Source of the DNA: Mycobacterium parmense
GTDB taxonomy: Bacteria; Actinomycetota; Actinomycetes; Mycobacteriales; Mycobacteriaceae
Assembly: GCF_010730575.1 (NCBI RefSeq)
Contig: NZ_AP022614.1
Span: 1,922,001 to 1,986,000 of the forward strand
Direction of reading: 5' to 3'
DNA: 64,000 nucleotides
The position numbers and the translations under genes are program-made. Within the stretch, counting starts at the first letter, position 1. The number at the start of each line of letters is the position of its first letter. The notes under the pieces are model-generated. The model had not been told where the DNA came from. It saw only the letters and a list, made by a program, of their open reading frames with translations, and did not search any database. Shown one piece after another: positions 20,498 through 29,783 of this stretch.

Positions 20498-21256
20498 CTA
20501 CCTGGGCGGGGATCCGGCGCCCGCGGCCAGGAATTCGTTGAGGTAACGGGTCGGCTTGAGGTTGAGCAAGCGCTCTCGGTCGGCCTTGAGATCCGCGTAG
20601 GTGAGCGCCTCGACCTGTTCCACGGAGTAGGGCAACGTCGATTCGGGGGATCCCTTGCGGACGAAGCCGACACCCTGGTCGCACTTCAGCACGCCGACCA
20701 GCAGATCGGGCCGGGTGCTGCGGAGCTGGACGATCGCCTTCCACACGTCGCCGTTCCAGATCCCGATCACCAGCGGTCCCGACTGCTGCGCAACGAATTC
20801 GTCCCACGATTCCGCACGACGGCCGGCCAGGGCGAATGGTGGGTTGCAGTCGTGCAGGAAGATGACGCCGTCGTCGCGCAGATAACGCAGGGTGTATTCG
20901 ACGTCGCGCACGACCTGCTCGTAGGTGTGCAGCCCATCGATCAGCGCGACGTCAATCGGATGCCGCTCGAGGAACGCCGTCTCGTTCTCGAAGAACGCGT
21001 CGCTGGTCGTCTCGAAGTAGTGGGTCTCGCGGCCCTTGGCGTCGGAGAGTTGGCGCGTGCGCTCCGAAAGCTTGAACGCCGGGTCGACAGCGATCTTCAC
21101 ATCGGCGGCGATCCGCTGGAACGCCTGTCCCCGCGAAACGCCGATCTCCAGATACACGGGGTCCGGACGCCCGGCAAGCGCCCGCTGCACGGCCCTGATC
21201 CGGTTCACGCCCGGCCACGCGTCCGCCAACATCACCAGCCCGTTGTTGATGTTCAC
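20498..21256 (-). CDS. Class I SAM-dependent methyltransferase
   Basis: A 252-residue methyltransferase of the Methyltransf_24 type. It has VYLEIGVSRGQAF as SAM motif I, ETTSDAFF, DVALIDGLHTYEQVVRDVEY and GVIFLHDCNPP. The DGLH and HDCNP motifs are typical of small-molecule or sugar O-methyltransferases. The GTG start follows GGAGAGGA by seven bases, a strong ribosome site. It converges on the rhamnosyl O-methyltransferase and lies 55 bases downstream of the next methyltransferase, so the two minus-strand methyltransferases probably form an operon. Target position on the glycan is unknown. Confidence 0.8.
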   Translation of the reverse strand: MNINNGLVMLADAWPGVNRIRAVQRALAGRPDPVYLEIGVSRGQAFQRIAADVKIAVDPAFKLSERTRQLSDAKGRETHYFETTSDAFFENETAFLERHPIDVALIDGLHTYEQVVRDVEYTLRYLRDDGVIFLHDCNPPFALAGRRAESWDEFVAQQSGPLVIGIWNGDVWKAIVQLRSTRPDLLVGVLKCDQGVGFVRKGSPESTLPYSVEQVEALTYADLKADRERLLNLKPTRYLNEFLAAGAGSPPR

Positions 21257-21311
21257 GCAACGATCCTCTCCATTAAACGCGTGTCTGACAAGCGCGTCGG
21301 AAGCGGCGCAG

Positions 21312-22493
21312 TCAGCTCGAAGCCCGATTGGTCTCTGCGTCAAGCCGGCTGGTTCGCGCGAGCTTGCCCAGCCCGGTGATCTCCAGGCTGACCGACTTCC
21401 GTTGCCCGGCGGCGCCCAGCATGAAGGCGATGTCACCCACCGGCGCGCCCAACCAGAATCGCCAGAAGCGCTTCCGGAAGAACGTCCACGCGTAGCTCCC
21501 GTCGCCCATCGACCAGTACGCGGCGATCAAGAGCACGTAGTACACCGCGCGCTTCCAGCGCGCGGTGACCATCGCGAAATTCATCTCCCACGCCTCGAGC
21601 CCCCACGCCCGGTACCGCCATTCCAGCTCGTATCTTTTCTGGAACTCGTAGAAGGCCAGCATCTCGCCGTTGGTCACCAGGTACTCGTCGAAGACGAGGA
21701 TCGACCCCTCGACGAAGCGCTCTTTGCACGTTTCCAGCGCGTGCACGCAGCTCTCGTAGGTGTCCAGGTCCATGTGGAAAAGCGCGATCGGCGTGTCAGG
21801 ACGTTCGGCCAGGAACGGGGCCAGTGTGTCGTAGGTCATTCCCTTGATGAACTGCACCTTCCGGCCCATCGCGTCAGGCACCCCGTCGTGCAACGTCACG
21901 CCGGTGTCCCGGATGAAGCGTTGGGCGAAAGGCTCCGTCAGGGCGAAGGTGCCACGCTTGATGACGGCCTGGTCGTCGATCTGCCAGTCCTCGACCAGGC
22001 CCTCGAAGGTATCGAAGCCGTATACCGTGCGGCCGCACGAATCAGATATGAGTCTTGTCGACCAGCCGAGCCACACCCCCAGATCGAGCAGCAATCCGTC
22101 AGGGTGCCGGCACGACCGCGCCAGTCGCGTGGCCTCCCACATCAACGTGTGACCCCGAATCCGGCACCGACGCAGGTCGGCCAGCGTGCGGCCGATGAAC
22201 GCGCGGTAGGCGTCGTCATAAACCCTGATGTCGCGCGCGTACAGGTTCGGAATGAAGCGGTCGCGGCCCGGGTAAAGCAAGCGCGCACATACGAGGGCCA
22301 GGAGAAGCAGACCGATCGCGACCAGCAGAACGGGCTCCAAGTAGCACGCTGCCGCCACACCGACCGCGATGGCGATGAGAATCGCTTTCCATATGAGATG
22401 CAGGCTCGTCCGGTCCACGCTTCGCGTGTCGGCCGCGACCACCGCCTCGCCTCCAGGTTCTCGGCCGGTTCGAGGCCCACTAGACGGCATCAC
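21312..22493 (-). CDS. Membrane-anchored TylF-like methyltransferase
   Basis: A 393-residue protein. Residues about 33-72 form two hydrophobic segments (ILIAIAVGVAAACYL and VLLVAIGLLLLALVCARLL), followed by a TylF/MycF-like methyltransferase domain: LLLDLGVWLGWSTRLI, VYGFDTFEGL, LFHMDLDTYESC and ILVFDEYLV. The family O-methylates sugars and uses acidic residues and His to bind metal. A two-helix membrane anchor on such an enzyme is uncommon and would place it at the membrane where the glycolipid substrate sits. The start ATG at 22493 is one of two adjacent Met codons; no strong ribosome site was seen. The lower-complexity N-terminus before the helices may be overextended. Confidence 0.78.
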   Translation of the reverse strand: MMPSSGPRTGREPGGEAVVAADTRSVDRTSLHLIWKAILIAIAVGVAAACYLEPVLLVAIGLLLLALVCARLLYPGRDRFIPNLYARDIRVYDDAYRAFIGRTLADLRRCRIRGHTLMWEATRLARSCRHPDGLLLDLGVWLGWSTRLISDSCGRTVYGFDTFEGLVEDWQIDDQAVIKRGTFALTEPFAQRFIRDTGVTLHDGVPDAMGRKVQFIKGMTYDTLAPFLAERPDTPIALFHMDLDTYESCVHALETCKERFVEGSILVFDEYLVTNGEMLAFYEFQKRYELEWRYRAWGLEAWEMNFAMVTARWKRAVYYVLLIAAYWSMGDGSYAWTFFRKRFWRFWLGAPVGDIAFMLGAAGQRKSVSLEITGLGKLARTSRLDAETNRASS

Positions 22494-22608
22494 TCCACCA
22501 CCCGTTGGCAGGTTCCCGCCTCGAAGAGGTCAACCTTCAGACCGCCTTCCGTGCCTTCCGCGACAGCCGGAGAGCACGAGGCTCCCGAGCCGACAACATA
22601 CCAACCTG

Positions 22609-22629
22609 TTCGACAGGTGTGTGATAATG
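22609..22629 (+). promoter_or_regulatory. Shared promoter motif, acyltransferase A
   Basis: The TTNRAC-8-ATA motif with GATAAT as likely -10, 37 bases before the GTG start. It overlaps a perfect inverted repeat, ACCTGT TCG ACAGGT, at 22604-22618. Near-identical motifs precede two paralogous acyltransferase genes. Confidence 0.5.
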
Positions 22630-22665
22630 CCTCGATTCGTTGACCGCATTCTCCTAGCTGAGTAG

Positions 22666-24879
22666 GTGACCTTGCGCCAGGCCGACAGCGTCAGCCCTGC
22701 CGAAGAGGTACAGAGCCGGCGCTCTCCGCACAAGGAATTTCGTCCGGACATCGAGGGCTTGCGCGCTGTCACGCTGTTCGCGATTCTCGGCTTTCACGCG
22801 GCCGTGCCGGGAATGCGAGGTGGATTCGTCGGCCCGGACGTTTTCTTTGTCATTTCGGGCTTTCTGATTACCGGGCAACTCTGGCGTGAGGTGAGCACCA
22901 CCGGAAAGCTCCAGCTCGGACGCTTCTACGGTGGACGGGCGCGCCGGCTGCTGCCGGTGTCGGCCACCGTGGGGATTGTCACCGTGATCGCCTCCGCCGC
23001 CCTGCTACCGCCGTTGCAGGTCCAAAGCGTCATTTTCGACGCCATCGCCTGCGCGTTGTACGTCCCCAATTTCTGGTTCATCGCCGAAGGCGTGCACTAT
23101 TTCGGTGGGCACATGCCGCCGTCGCCGTTCCAGCATTACTGGACTCTGGGCGTCGAGGAACAGTTCTACCTGTTGTGGCCGCCCCTGATCATCGGGACGG
23201 CGTGGCTGGTCCGACGCGTGCGCCGGAGGAGCAAAACCACCGACGCCGCGGCCGCGATCTCACGGCGCCCGTTCCTGGTGGTCTTCGCTCTGGTCGCGGC
23301 CGTGTCGTTCGCGCTGTCGCTGGTGTTCACCTACGTGATGCCCGCTGTGGCGTACTTTTCGCTGCCCACCCGGGCCTGGGACTTCCCCGTCGGTGGCCTG
23401 CTGGCCCTGACCGCCGACCAGTGGCGCCGCCTGCCGCCCCTGGCGGCCGCGATCACGGGTTGGACCGGGATCGGGATGATTCTGGTGGCCTGCAACGTGT
23501 TGACCCCGGACACTCCCTACCCCGGTACCGCCGCGCTGCTGCCGGTGCTCGGCTCGGTCCTGGTGATCGGCGCCGGCTGCGCCACACCCACAAAAGGGTG
23601 CGGGCGCGTGCTGGCGGTGGCACCGATGCGTGAGGTCGGCCGGTTGTCCTACTCGTGGTATCTGTGGCACTGGCCGCTGTTGGTGCTGATACCCGCACTG
23701 CTCGGACACTCGCTCGGCCTGGCCGGCAGGCTGGCGGTGGTCTTGATATCCGGCGGGCTGGGAATGCTCACGTTGCGCTATATCGAGAACCCACTTCGCT
23801 TCGCGGCTGCGCTGCGCCGCTCCCCCTTACGCAGCCTCGCGGTCGGCGCCGTCGCCACCGCGGTGGCAGCCTGCGTGGGCGTGGCGCTCCTGTTTTGGGT
23901 GCCCGCCCCGATCGGGCACGGCGCCCCGGCCCCTCCCCTGGCCATCGCCGCTGGAACTGTCCCCGCAGGCGCAGGGCCGGCCGCCTACGACGCGGCGGTG
24001 CAGCACGCGTTTATGCAAGTGCACGACGCGGTGACGGCGTCAGCCGATCTTCGAGATGTCCCGTCGAACCTGCAGCCTCCGCTTGCGGGCGTGGCGGCGG
24101 AACACCAGGCCATGTTGTTCAACGGTTGCCTGCGCGAGCCTTTCCAGACCGGACAACCCGAGTGCGCGGCGGGCGACACCGCCTCGACCACCACGGTCGC
24201 CCTGGTCGGCGACTCGCACGCCGCGATGTGGAACCCGGCGTTCCAACAGGTCGCCGCGCAGCGGCGCTGGCGGCTGGAGATGCTGGCCAAGGGCGCCTGT
24301 CCGCTCAACGACGTGCCGATCAGCAACCAACTCTTCAGCGGGCTGGTGGAACACTTCGAGCACTGCGAGGAATGGCGGGGTCAGATCATGGCGCGACTGC
24401 GCGCCGAGCGCCCGCGGCTGATCGTCCTGAGCCTGTGGCGCGGATACAGCAACGGCAACGGCAGCGGTTGGCTGTCGGGTTTCACGGCATACGACACGGC
24501 GTGGATCGACAGCATGACCCGCCTGGTGCAGCAGCTGCGCGCGACCGGCGCCACGGTGCTCGTGCTCGGGCCGGTCCCGGATCCCCACATATCGGTGCCG
24601 ACCTGTCTATCCGGGCACCTCGATGACGCGACGGCGTGTTCACCGCTCAAGTCGCACGCGGTGAACCAGCAAGGCATCGCGGCAGAAACCGCGGCCACCA
24701 AGGCCGGCGGCGGCCAGTACACCGACCTCACCGATTTATTCTGCGCCGTCAATCGCTGCCCGGTCATTGTCGGCAACACCCTCGTCTACGTCGACGAGAC
24801 TCACCTGACCCTCGAATACTCCCGGCTGTTGGCACCAGCAATGGGAGCGCTGGCCGACCGCGCGCTCAATCAAGGCTGA
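22666..24879 (+). CDS. OafA-type acyltransferase with SGNH domain (A)
   Basis: A 737-residue integral membrane protein: an acyltransferase-3 domain (about 20-370, some ten membrane segments) joined to an SGNH hydrolase-like domain (about 450-735). The R-x10-H signature of acyltransferase-3 is present (GLRAVTLFAILGFHA). The SGNH part has the nucleophile block VGDSHAAMW and the C-terminal catalytic pair in DETHL. Such fusions (OafA family) move an acyl group from the cytoplasm across the membrane to a sugar hydroxyl. A role in acylating the lipopeptide glycan is inferred. The GTG start is conserved by position in the three paralogues (start codon, ACC, then TTGCGCCAGGCCGACAGC). It is separated by one base from the following epimerase gene. 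Confidence 0.9.
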   Translation: MTLRQADSVSPAEEVQSRRSPHKEFRPDIEGLRAVTLFAILGFHAAVPGMRGGFVGPDVFFVISGFLITGQLWREVSTTGKLQLGRFYGGRARRLLPVSATVGIVTVIASAALLPPLQVQSVIFDAIACALYVPNFWFIAEGVHYFGGHMPPSPFQHYWTLGVEEQFYLLWPPLIIGTAWLVRRVRRRSKTTDAAAAISRRPFLVVFALVAAVSFALSLVFTYVMPAVAYFSLPTRAWDFPVGGLLALTADQWRRLPPLAAAITGWTGIGMILVACNVLTPDTPYPGTAALLPVLGSVLVIGAGCATPTKGCGRVLAVAPMREVGRLSYSWYLWHWPLLVLIPALLGHSLGLAGRLAVVLISGGLGMLTLRYIENPLRFAAALRRSPLRSLAVGAVATAVAACVGVALLFWVPAPIGHGAPAPPLAIAAGTVPAGAGPAAYDAAVQHAFMQVHDAVTASADLRDVPSNLQPPLAGVAAEHQAMLFNGCLREPFQTGQPECAAGDTASTTTVALVGDSHAAMWNPAFQQVAAQRRWRLEMLAKGACPLNDVPISNQLFSGLVEHFEHCEEWRGQIMARLRAERPRLIVLSLWRGYSNGNGSGWLSGFTAYDTAWIDSMTRLVQQLRATGATVLVLGPVPDPHISVPTCLSGHLDDATACSPLKSHAVNQQGIAAETAATKAGGGQYTDLTDLFCAVNRCPVIVGNTLVYVDETHLTLEYSRLLAPAMGALADRALNQG

Positions 24880-24880
24880 C

Positions 24881-25957
24881 ATGTCTGCATCCGTACTGAT
24901 CACCGGCGGGGCGGGTTTCATCGGCTCCGCCCTCAGTCGCCGTCTTGTGACGGCCGGTTACGACGTCGCCGTCCTGGACGTGCTCCATCCGCAGGTTCAC
25001 GGCGACCGAGCCGTGCTAGACCTGCCCTCGTCCGTGCGGTTTTTCACCGGCGATGTCACCCACGCCCCCGACTGCGATGCGGTGCTGCGGACGTTCCGTC
25101 CGTCCCAGATCGTGCACCTGGCGGCCGAGACGGGGACCGCGCAGTCACTCTCGGAGGCGACGCGCCATGGTTCGGTGAACGTGGTGGGCACGACGCAACT
25201 CGTGGATGCGCTCAGCCGCTCGGCACACGTGCCCGACCAGTTCGTCCTGGCATCGTCGCGGGCCGTCTACGGGGAGGGCGCGTGGCAGTGCGGCTCGGCG
25301 ATCTTCTACCCGCAACCCCGCAGCCATGGGCAGCTGCTGGCCGGCATCTGGGATCCGCGGGGGCCGACGGGTGAGCCCGCCGTCCCGCTTCCCAGCCGGG
25401 CCGGCCGGACCGAGCCCCGGCCCACCAATATCTATGCCGCGACCAAGCTCGCTCAAGAGCACATCCTGGCCGCCTGGACCGCGGCCCACGACACCAACCT
25501 CAGCGTGCTGCGCCTGCAGAACGTCTACGGACCGGGGCAGTCACTGACCAATTCGTACACGGGCATAGTCGCCCTGTTCGCACAGCTGGCGCGCGATCGG
25601 CGCCCGCTGGAGGTCTACGAAGACGGGCGGATCGTGCGTGACTTCGTCTTCATCGACGACGTGGTCGAAGCGCTGTTTGCGGCGATAGCGCGACCGGCGC
25701 CGCAACCACGGTGCCTCGACATCGGTTCGGGTGTTGCGACGACCATCCACGGGCTGGCCACCAAACTCGCCGCGCTCTGCGATGCCCCCGAGCCGGTCGT
25801 GGTCGGGAAATTCCGCGACGGCGACGTGCGCGCCGCCAGGTGCGACGTCGAGCCGGCCGCGAACGAGATCGACTGGCATCCGAAGTGGGCGCTCGAGGAC
25901 GGCTTGCGGGTGCTGCTCGACTGGATCGGCGAGCAGCCGATCATCCGACCCGTTTGA
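24881..25957 (+). CDS. NAD-dependent nucleotide-sugar epimerase/dehydratase (extended SDR)
   Basis: A 358-residue extended short-chain dehydrogenase. It has the Rossmann motif LITGGAGFIGSAL at the N-terminus, VHLAAETG, LASSRAVYG, YAATK (Tyr near 186) as the catalytic YxxxK, and LRLQNVYGPGQ. These place it among GalE/RmlB/Tll-like enzymes acting on NDP-hexoses. The exact sugar cannot be read. In GPL loci such enzymes make 6-deoxytalose or other 6-deoxyhexose donors. An insertion around residues 140-175 (a loop rich in Pro and Arg) is longer than in GalE. It begins one base after acyltransferase A and ends inside the next gene: its last 17 bases overlap the 3' end of a convergent glycosyltransferase. 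Confidence 0.85.
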   Translation: MSASVLITGGAGFIGSALSRRLVTAGYDVAVLDVLHPQVHGDRAVLDLPSSVRFFTGDVTHAPDCDAVLRTFRPSQIVHLAAETGTAQSLSEATRHGSVNVVGTTQLVDALSRSAHVPDQFVLASSRAVYGEGAWQCGSAIFYPQPRSHGQLLAGIWDPRGPTGEPAVPLPSRAGRTEPRPTNIYAATKLAQEHILAAWTAAHDTNLSVLRLQNVYGPGQSLTNSYTGIVALFAQLARDRRPLEVYEDGRIVRDFVFIDDVVEALFAAIARPAPQPRCLDIGSGVATTIHGLATKLAALCDAPEPVVVGKFRDGDVRAARCDVEPAANEIDWHPKWALEDGLRVLLDWIGEQPIIRPV

Positions 25958-27221
25958 GGCGGGCGAAACGTTCGACGAGATCGGCCGCGGTGGCCACGCT
26001 TTCGGCGGACTTGGTCATCCGTGCGGCGAGTTCGCGGGCGTTGGTCAGACATTGCGGGGCGAGAACGGTGCGCAGGTCCGCGACCAGAGACTCCCGCGTG
26101 GTCGCCGAAAAGCGGCGACCGGTGCCCACTTTCAGCCGTTTGACCCGGGCGCCCCAGGCGCCCTGATCGGGCAGCGTCCAGAGGATCAGGGTGGGCAGTC
26201 CGGCCCGCAGGCCGGCGTTCGTCGTGCCCGCGCCGCCGTGGTGGACGAACGCGCGGCAGCCGGGAAGGGCCGCCGCGTAGTTCATCACGCCCACCACCTT
26301 CACGTGCTCCGGAAGGGGGACGCTACTGAAATCGGTTCCCGCGGCGCAGATCAACGCCCGCTCGCCCAGCTGCGCGCAGACCGAGCTGATCATGGCGAGC
26401 GTGTCGCCCGCAGACTCGACCCCCACGCTGCCGAACCCGAAACAGATCGGCGGGGCGCCCCCGGCAATCCACGAGGCGACCTCGTCGTCGGTGTCCGTCG
26501 GCAACTCCATGGTCAGCGCTCCGACGAAGGGCCGTTGGGGGGGCTGGCGGCTATTCCAGTTCGCCCATTCGGCCGCCAGCCCGGGATAGCACACCTCGTC
26601 GTAGGCCTGGATTTCCAGCGACCCGCGCTCGGCGATCCGTCGCGTCCAGGGGCTGGTGGCCTCCGGCAGACCGAGCGCGCGGCGCTGCGCGTCCTCGATC
26701 TTCTTCGGCCCCCGCCAGGACAGCCACTCGAGCGCCGTCATCGCGGTCCGGCCCACCGGCGGCGGCACGAACGGGAGCAGCCGGCCGTTGGCCCGCCACG
26801 GGAAGATGTGCAGTGTGGCCAACGGGATGCGGCGGTACTCCGCGACGTTGGCGGCGGTGTCCTCGTAGTTCATCCCGGTGAGGAGCAGGTCCGCCCCGTC
26901 GGCCAACGACGCCAACGTCCTGCTCACCTCTTCCCGGCACTGCGTCAGGGGCTCCTGAACGTCGCGCCACATCGTGTTGAGCTCTCGGACCTTCCAGGGG
27001 CTTTCGAAGAAGTAGGTCCAGAAGTCGCGGTGCGGGTCCAGGATGACTTTCAGCTCCGGACCGTAGGCGACACCGGCCGGGCCGGCCGCCTCGACGAAGT
27101 CGACCATCTCGGGCGCCACGGCCATACGCACGTCGTGGCCGCGGCGCACGAGTTCGCGCCCGACGGTGACGTAGGGCTCGACCTCGCCGCGCGTTCCCCA
27201 GTTCGCCAGCACGAATTTCAT
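25941..27221 (-). CDS. MGT-family glycosyltransferase
   Basis: A 426-residue GT1/MGT-type glycosyltransferase, paralogue of the five others in the window. It starts MKFVLANWGTRGEVEP, has CFGFGSVGVESAGDT in the hinge region and a canonical C-terminal donor motif FVHHGGAGTT. It should transfer an activated sugar to the lipopeptide or its growing glycan; donor and acceptor are not readable. The MKF start is fixed by paralogue alignment and the shared leader. A longer upstream frame (to 27707) is an artefact that would run through the leader and the divergent acyltransferase gene. The gene converges on and overlaps the epimerase by 17 bases. Confidence 0.9.
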   Translation of the reverse strand: MKFVLANWGTRGEVEPYVTVGRELVRRGHDVRMAVAPEMVDFVEAAGPAGVAYGPELKVILDPHRDFWTYFFESPWKVRELNTMWRDVQEPLTQCREEVSRTLASLADGADLLLTGMNYEDTAANVAEYRRIPLATLHIFPWRANGRLLPFVPPPVGRTAMTALEWLSWRGPKKIEDAQRRALGLPEATSPWTRRIAERGSLEIQAYDEVCYPGLAAEWANWNSRQPPQRPFVGALTMELPTDTDDEVASWIAGGAPPICFGFGSVGVESAGDTLAMISSVCAQLGERALICAAGTDFSSVPLPEHVKVVGVMNYAAALPGCRAFVHHGGAGTTNAGLRAGLPTLILWTLPDQGAWGARVKRLKVGTGRRFSATTRESLVADLRTVLAPQCLTNARELAARMTKSAESVATAADLVERFARLKRVG

Positions 27222-27320
27222 CGCGGATCCTGACCTTTCAGTTCCCCTGCGCACCCTGCGGAATGAAAGCGGCGGGCCCCGCACCCCTGGCTCAGCCGCC
27301 CGCAGCATAACCCGGCTCCC
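27222..27320 (-). repeat. Repeated glycosyltransferase 5' leader, copy 2
   Basis: A nearly full copy of the shared leader: TCCGCGATG, a TGAAAGG block, TGCGGAATGAAAGCG on the plus strand, and GGGTTATGCTGC with TATGCT as likely -10. Most similar to the copy before the glycosyltransferase at 54578. Confidence 0.65.
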
Positions 27321-27402
27321 GTGCGCCATCGAGAGGAAGCCGCAAATTTTGGACGCGTGCTCGATAACGCGGCCGCCCGTCGCCGAAGCGCCGTACAGGC
27401 TG

Positions 27403-27423
27403 TTAAACAGGTGTGTGATAATG
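27403..27423 (+). promoter_or_regulatory. Shared promoter motif, acyltransferase B
   Basis: TTAAACAGGTGTGTGATAAT matches the motif before acyltransferase A, at the same distance from the start codon. GATAAT is the likely -10. Confidence 0.5.
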
Positions 27424-27459
27424 CCCCCGGTTCGATGACCGCATCCTCTGATTAGGTAG

Positions 27460-29667
27460 ATGACCTTGCGCCAGGCCGACAGCGTTAGCCCTACCGACAG
27501 GCTTTCGGTCGAGCACACCGAACAATCCAAATTTCGCCCGGACATCGAGGGCTTGCGCGCCCTGACGCTGTTGGCGATTCTTCTCTTCCACGCCGGCGTG
27601 CCCGGCGTGGACGGTGGTTTCATCGGCCCGGACGTCTTCTTCATCATCTCGGGATTCGTCATCACCGGGCAGCTCTTGCGCGAGGTGAGCAGCACCGGCA
27701 CCCTCAAGCTTCGCCCGTTCTACGGGGCCAGGGCCCGACGCCTGCTGCCGGTGGCGGCGCTGGTCGGCGTCGTCACCGTGGTCGCGTCGGCGTTCCTGCT
27801 GCCCCCGTTCGAGGCGCGCAGCGCGGTCGGCGACGGCATCGCCTGCGCGTTGTACGTCGGCAACTACTGGTTCATCGCGCAGAACGTGGACTACTTCGGC
27901 GGCCATTTCCCGCCCTCACCGTTCCAGCACTACTGGACCCTGGGAGTGGAGGAGCAGTTCTATCTCATCTGGCCGCTGATGATCATCGGCACCGCCTGGC
28001 TCATCCGGCGTACCGCGGCGCGGCGGCGCGCCGGTACAGATGCCGCCTCGCCGGACCCGTCGCAACGCCCCTACTTCGTGGTCCTCGCGCTGATCGCCGT
28101 CTCGTCGTTCGCGCTGTCGCTGGTGACCACCTACCTGGTGCCTTCGGCGGCCTACTTTTCGTTGCCGACCCGGGCCTGGGACTTGGCCGTCGGCGGCCTG
28201 GTGGCCGTCACCGCGCAGCGGTGGCGCCGGCTGCCCGACCGGTCCGCGAAGGTCACCGGATGGGTGGGGCTGGCCCTGATCCTGTTGGCCTGCAACCGCT
28301 TCACCCCGGCGACCCCCTACCCGGGGACCGCCGCGCTGGTGCCCATGCTCGGCACGGCGCTCGTACTCGGCGCCGGCTGCGCCACGCCCACGCAGGGATG
28401 CGGTCGCATCCTCGCGTTGGCGCCCATGCGGGCGCTGGGCCGGCTGTCCTACTCCTGGTACCTGTGGCACTGGCCGCTGCTGGTGCTCGCACCGGTGCTG
28501 CTGGGCCACTCGCTGGGGCTGGCCGGCAGGCTGACGGCGGTCCTGATCTCGGGAGGGCTGGCGGTGCTCACCCTGCGCTTCGTGGAGAACCCGCTGCGAT
28601 ACGCCCCTGCCCTGCGCCGGTCCCCCGTGGCCAGCCTCGCGGTGGGTGGTGCCGCCACCGCGGTGGCGGCGTGCGTAGGCGTGGCCATGACGACGGTGAT
28701 TCCCGTCCCCGCCGGCCGCGGCGCGCCGACCGCCGGGCTGACCGTCACCGCGGCGCCGGCCGCCGCGGGCTCCGACATGCACGCCTACGACGCAGCGGTA
28801 CAGCACGCTTTCGCCCAGGTGCAGGCGGTGGTCGCGGCGTCCGCCGACCTGAAAGCCGTGCCGTCGAACCTGGACCCGCCGCTGGACGATGTAGCAGCCG
28901 AGCAGAATGCGATGGTGCATGACGGCTGCTTCCGCGCGGACAAAGAAAGCGGACAGCCCGAGTGCGCAACCGGCGATACCACCTCGAGCACCACGGTGGC
29001 TCTGGTCGGCGACTCACACGCCGCGATGTGGGATCCGGCATTCGAGCAGATCGCCACGCAACGACATTGGCGGCTCGAGATGATGGCCAAGGCGGGCTGC
29101 CCACTGATCGCCGTGCCCATCGCGAAACATCTCGACGGGGTGGTTGAACACTTTCGGCACTGCGAACAGTGGCGCGCTCTGATCCTCGCCCGGTTACGCG
29201 CCGAACACCCGCGGCTGGTCATGGTCAGCATGTCGCGGATGAATAGCGCCGGCAGTTGGCAGCCGGGCTTCACACCATACGACCAGGCATGGCTCGACGC
29301 CCTGCTCGTGCTGGTGCAGCAACTTCGAGCCACCGGCGCCGAGGTGCTGGTGTTCGGACCCGTCCCGGACCCGAACACTTCGGTGCCGGACTGTCTGTCC
29401 GGACACCTCGACGACGCGAGCGCCTGCTCGCCGGCGCGGTCAGCCGCGGTTAACCAAAGCGGCATCGCAGCCGAGTCCGCCGCCACCCACGCCGGAGGCG
29501 GCGAATACGCGGACCTCACCGAGCTCTTCTGCACCCCCAACCGCTGCCCCGTGATCGTCGGCAACACCATGGTCTACTTCGACTGGAATCACCTGACGCA
29601 CGAATACGCCCGGCTGTTGGCACCGGCAATGGGGCCGCTCGCCGATCGCGCACTCGCCCGCGGTTGA
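27460..29667 (+). CDS. OafA-type acyltransferase with SGNH domain (B)
   Basis: A 735-residue paralogue of the acyltransferases at 22666 and 29784, alike over its whole length. Acyltransferase-3 domain first (R-x10-H in GLRALTLLAILLFHA, then GPDVFFIISGFVITG), SGNH domain after residue 450 (VGDSHAAMWDPAF, and DWNHLTHEYA near the end). Expected to acylate a hydroxyl of the cell-surface glycolipid. This copy starts with ATG at the position where the other two use GTG. Having three diverged copies suggests three acylation sites or three acyl donors, which is inference. Upstream it faces the glycosyltransferase at 27221, both with conserved promoter sequences. Confidence 0.9.
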   Translation: MTLRQADSVSPTDRLSVEHTEQSKFRPDIEGLRALTLLAILLFHAGVPGVDGGFIGPDVFFIISGFVITGQLLREVSSTGTLKLRPFYGARARRLLPVAALVGVVTVVASAFLLPPFEARSAVGDGIACALYVGNYWFIAQNVDYFGGHFPPSPFQHYWTLGVEEQFYLIWPLMIIGTAWLIRRTAARRRAGTDAASPDPSQRPYFVVLALIAVSSFALSLVTTYLVPSAAYFSLPTRAWDLAVGGLVAVTAQRWRRLPDRSAKVTGWVGLALILLACNRFTPATPYPGTAALVPMLGTALVLGAGCATPTQGCGRILALAPMRALGRLSYSWYLWHWPLLVLAPVLLGHSLGLAGRLTAVLISGGLAVLTLRFVENPLRYAPALRRSPVASLAVGGAATAVAACVGVAMTTVIPVPAGRGAPTAGLTVTAAPAAAGSDMHAYDAAVQHAFAQVQAVVAASADLKAVPSNLDPPLDDVAAEQNAMVHDGCFRADKESGQPECATGDTTSSTTVALVGDSHAAMWDPAFEQIATQRHWRLEMMAKAGCPLIAVPIAKHLDGVVEHFRHCEQWRALILARLRAEHPRLVMVSMSRMNSAGSWQPGFTPYDQAWLDALLVLVQQLRATGAEVLVFGPVPDPNTSVPDCLSGHLDDASACSPARSAAVNQSGIAAESAATHAGGGEYADLTELFCTPNRCPVIVGNTMVYFDWNHLTHEYARLLAPAMGPLADRALARG

Positions 29668-29728
29668 GGCGCCGCGTCCTTGCCGGCATCACTGCGGGTA
29701 GCCGGATGCGGTCTGGCCGAGAGTTTTG

Positions 29729-29749
29729 TTGAACAGATGTGTAATACTT
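29729..29749 (+). promoter_or_regulatory. Shared promoter motif, acyltransferase C
   Basis: TTGAACAGATGTGTAATACT corresponds to the motifs before acyltransferases A and B. TAATAC is the likely -10. It lies 35 bases before the start codon. Confidence 0.5.
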
Positions 29750-29783
29750 TCTCGACTCGATGGACGCGCCCCTCACTAGGTAG

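Noticed and set aside
22609..22629. Reading TTNRAC as a -35 box
   Set aside because: The gap to the likely -10 is only about eight bases, so it is better described as a separate regulatory element.
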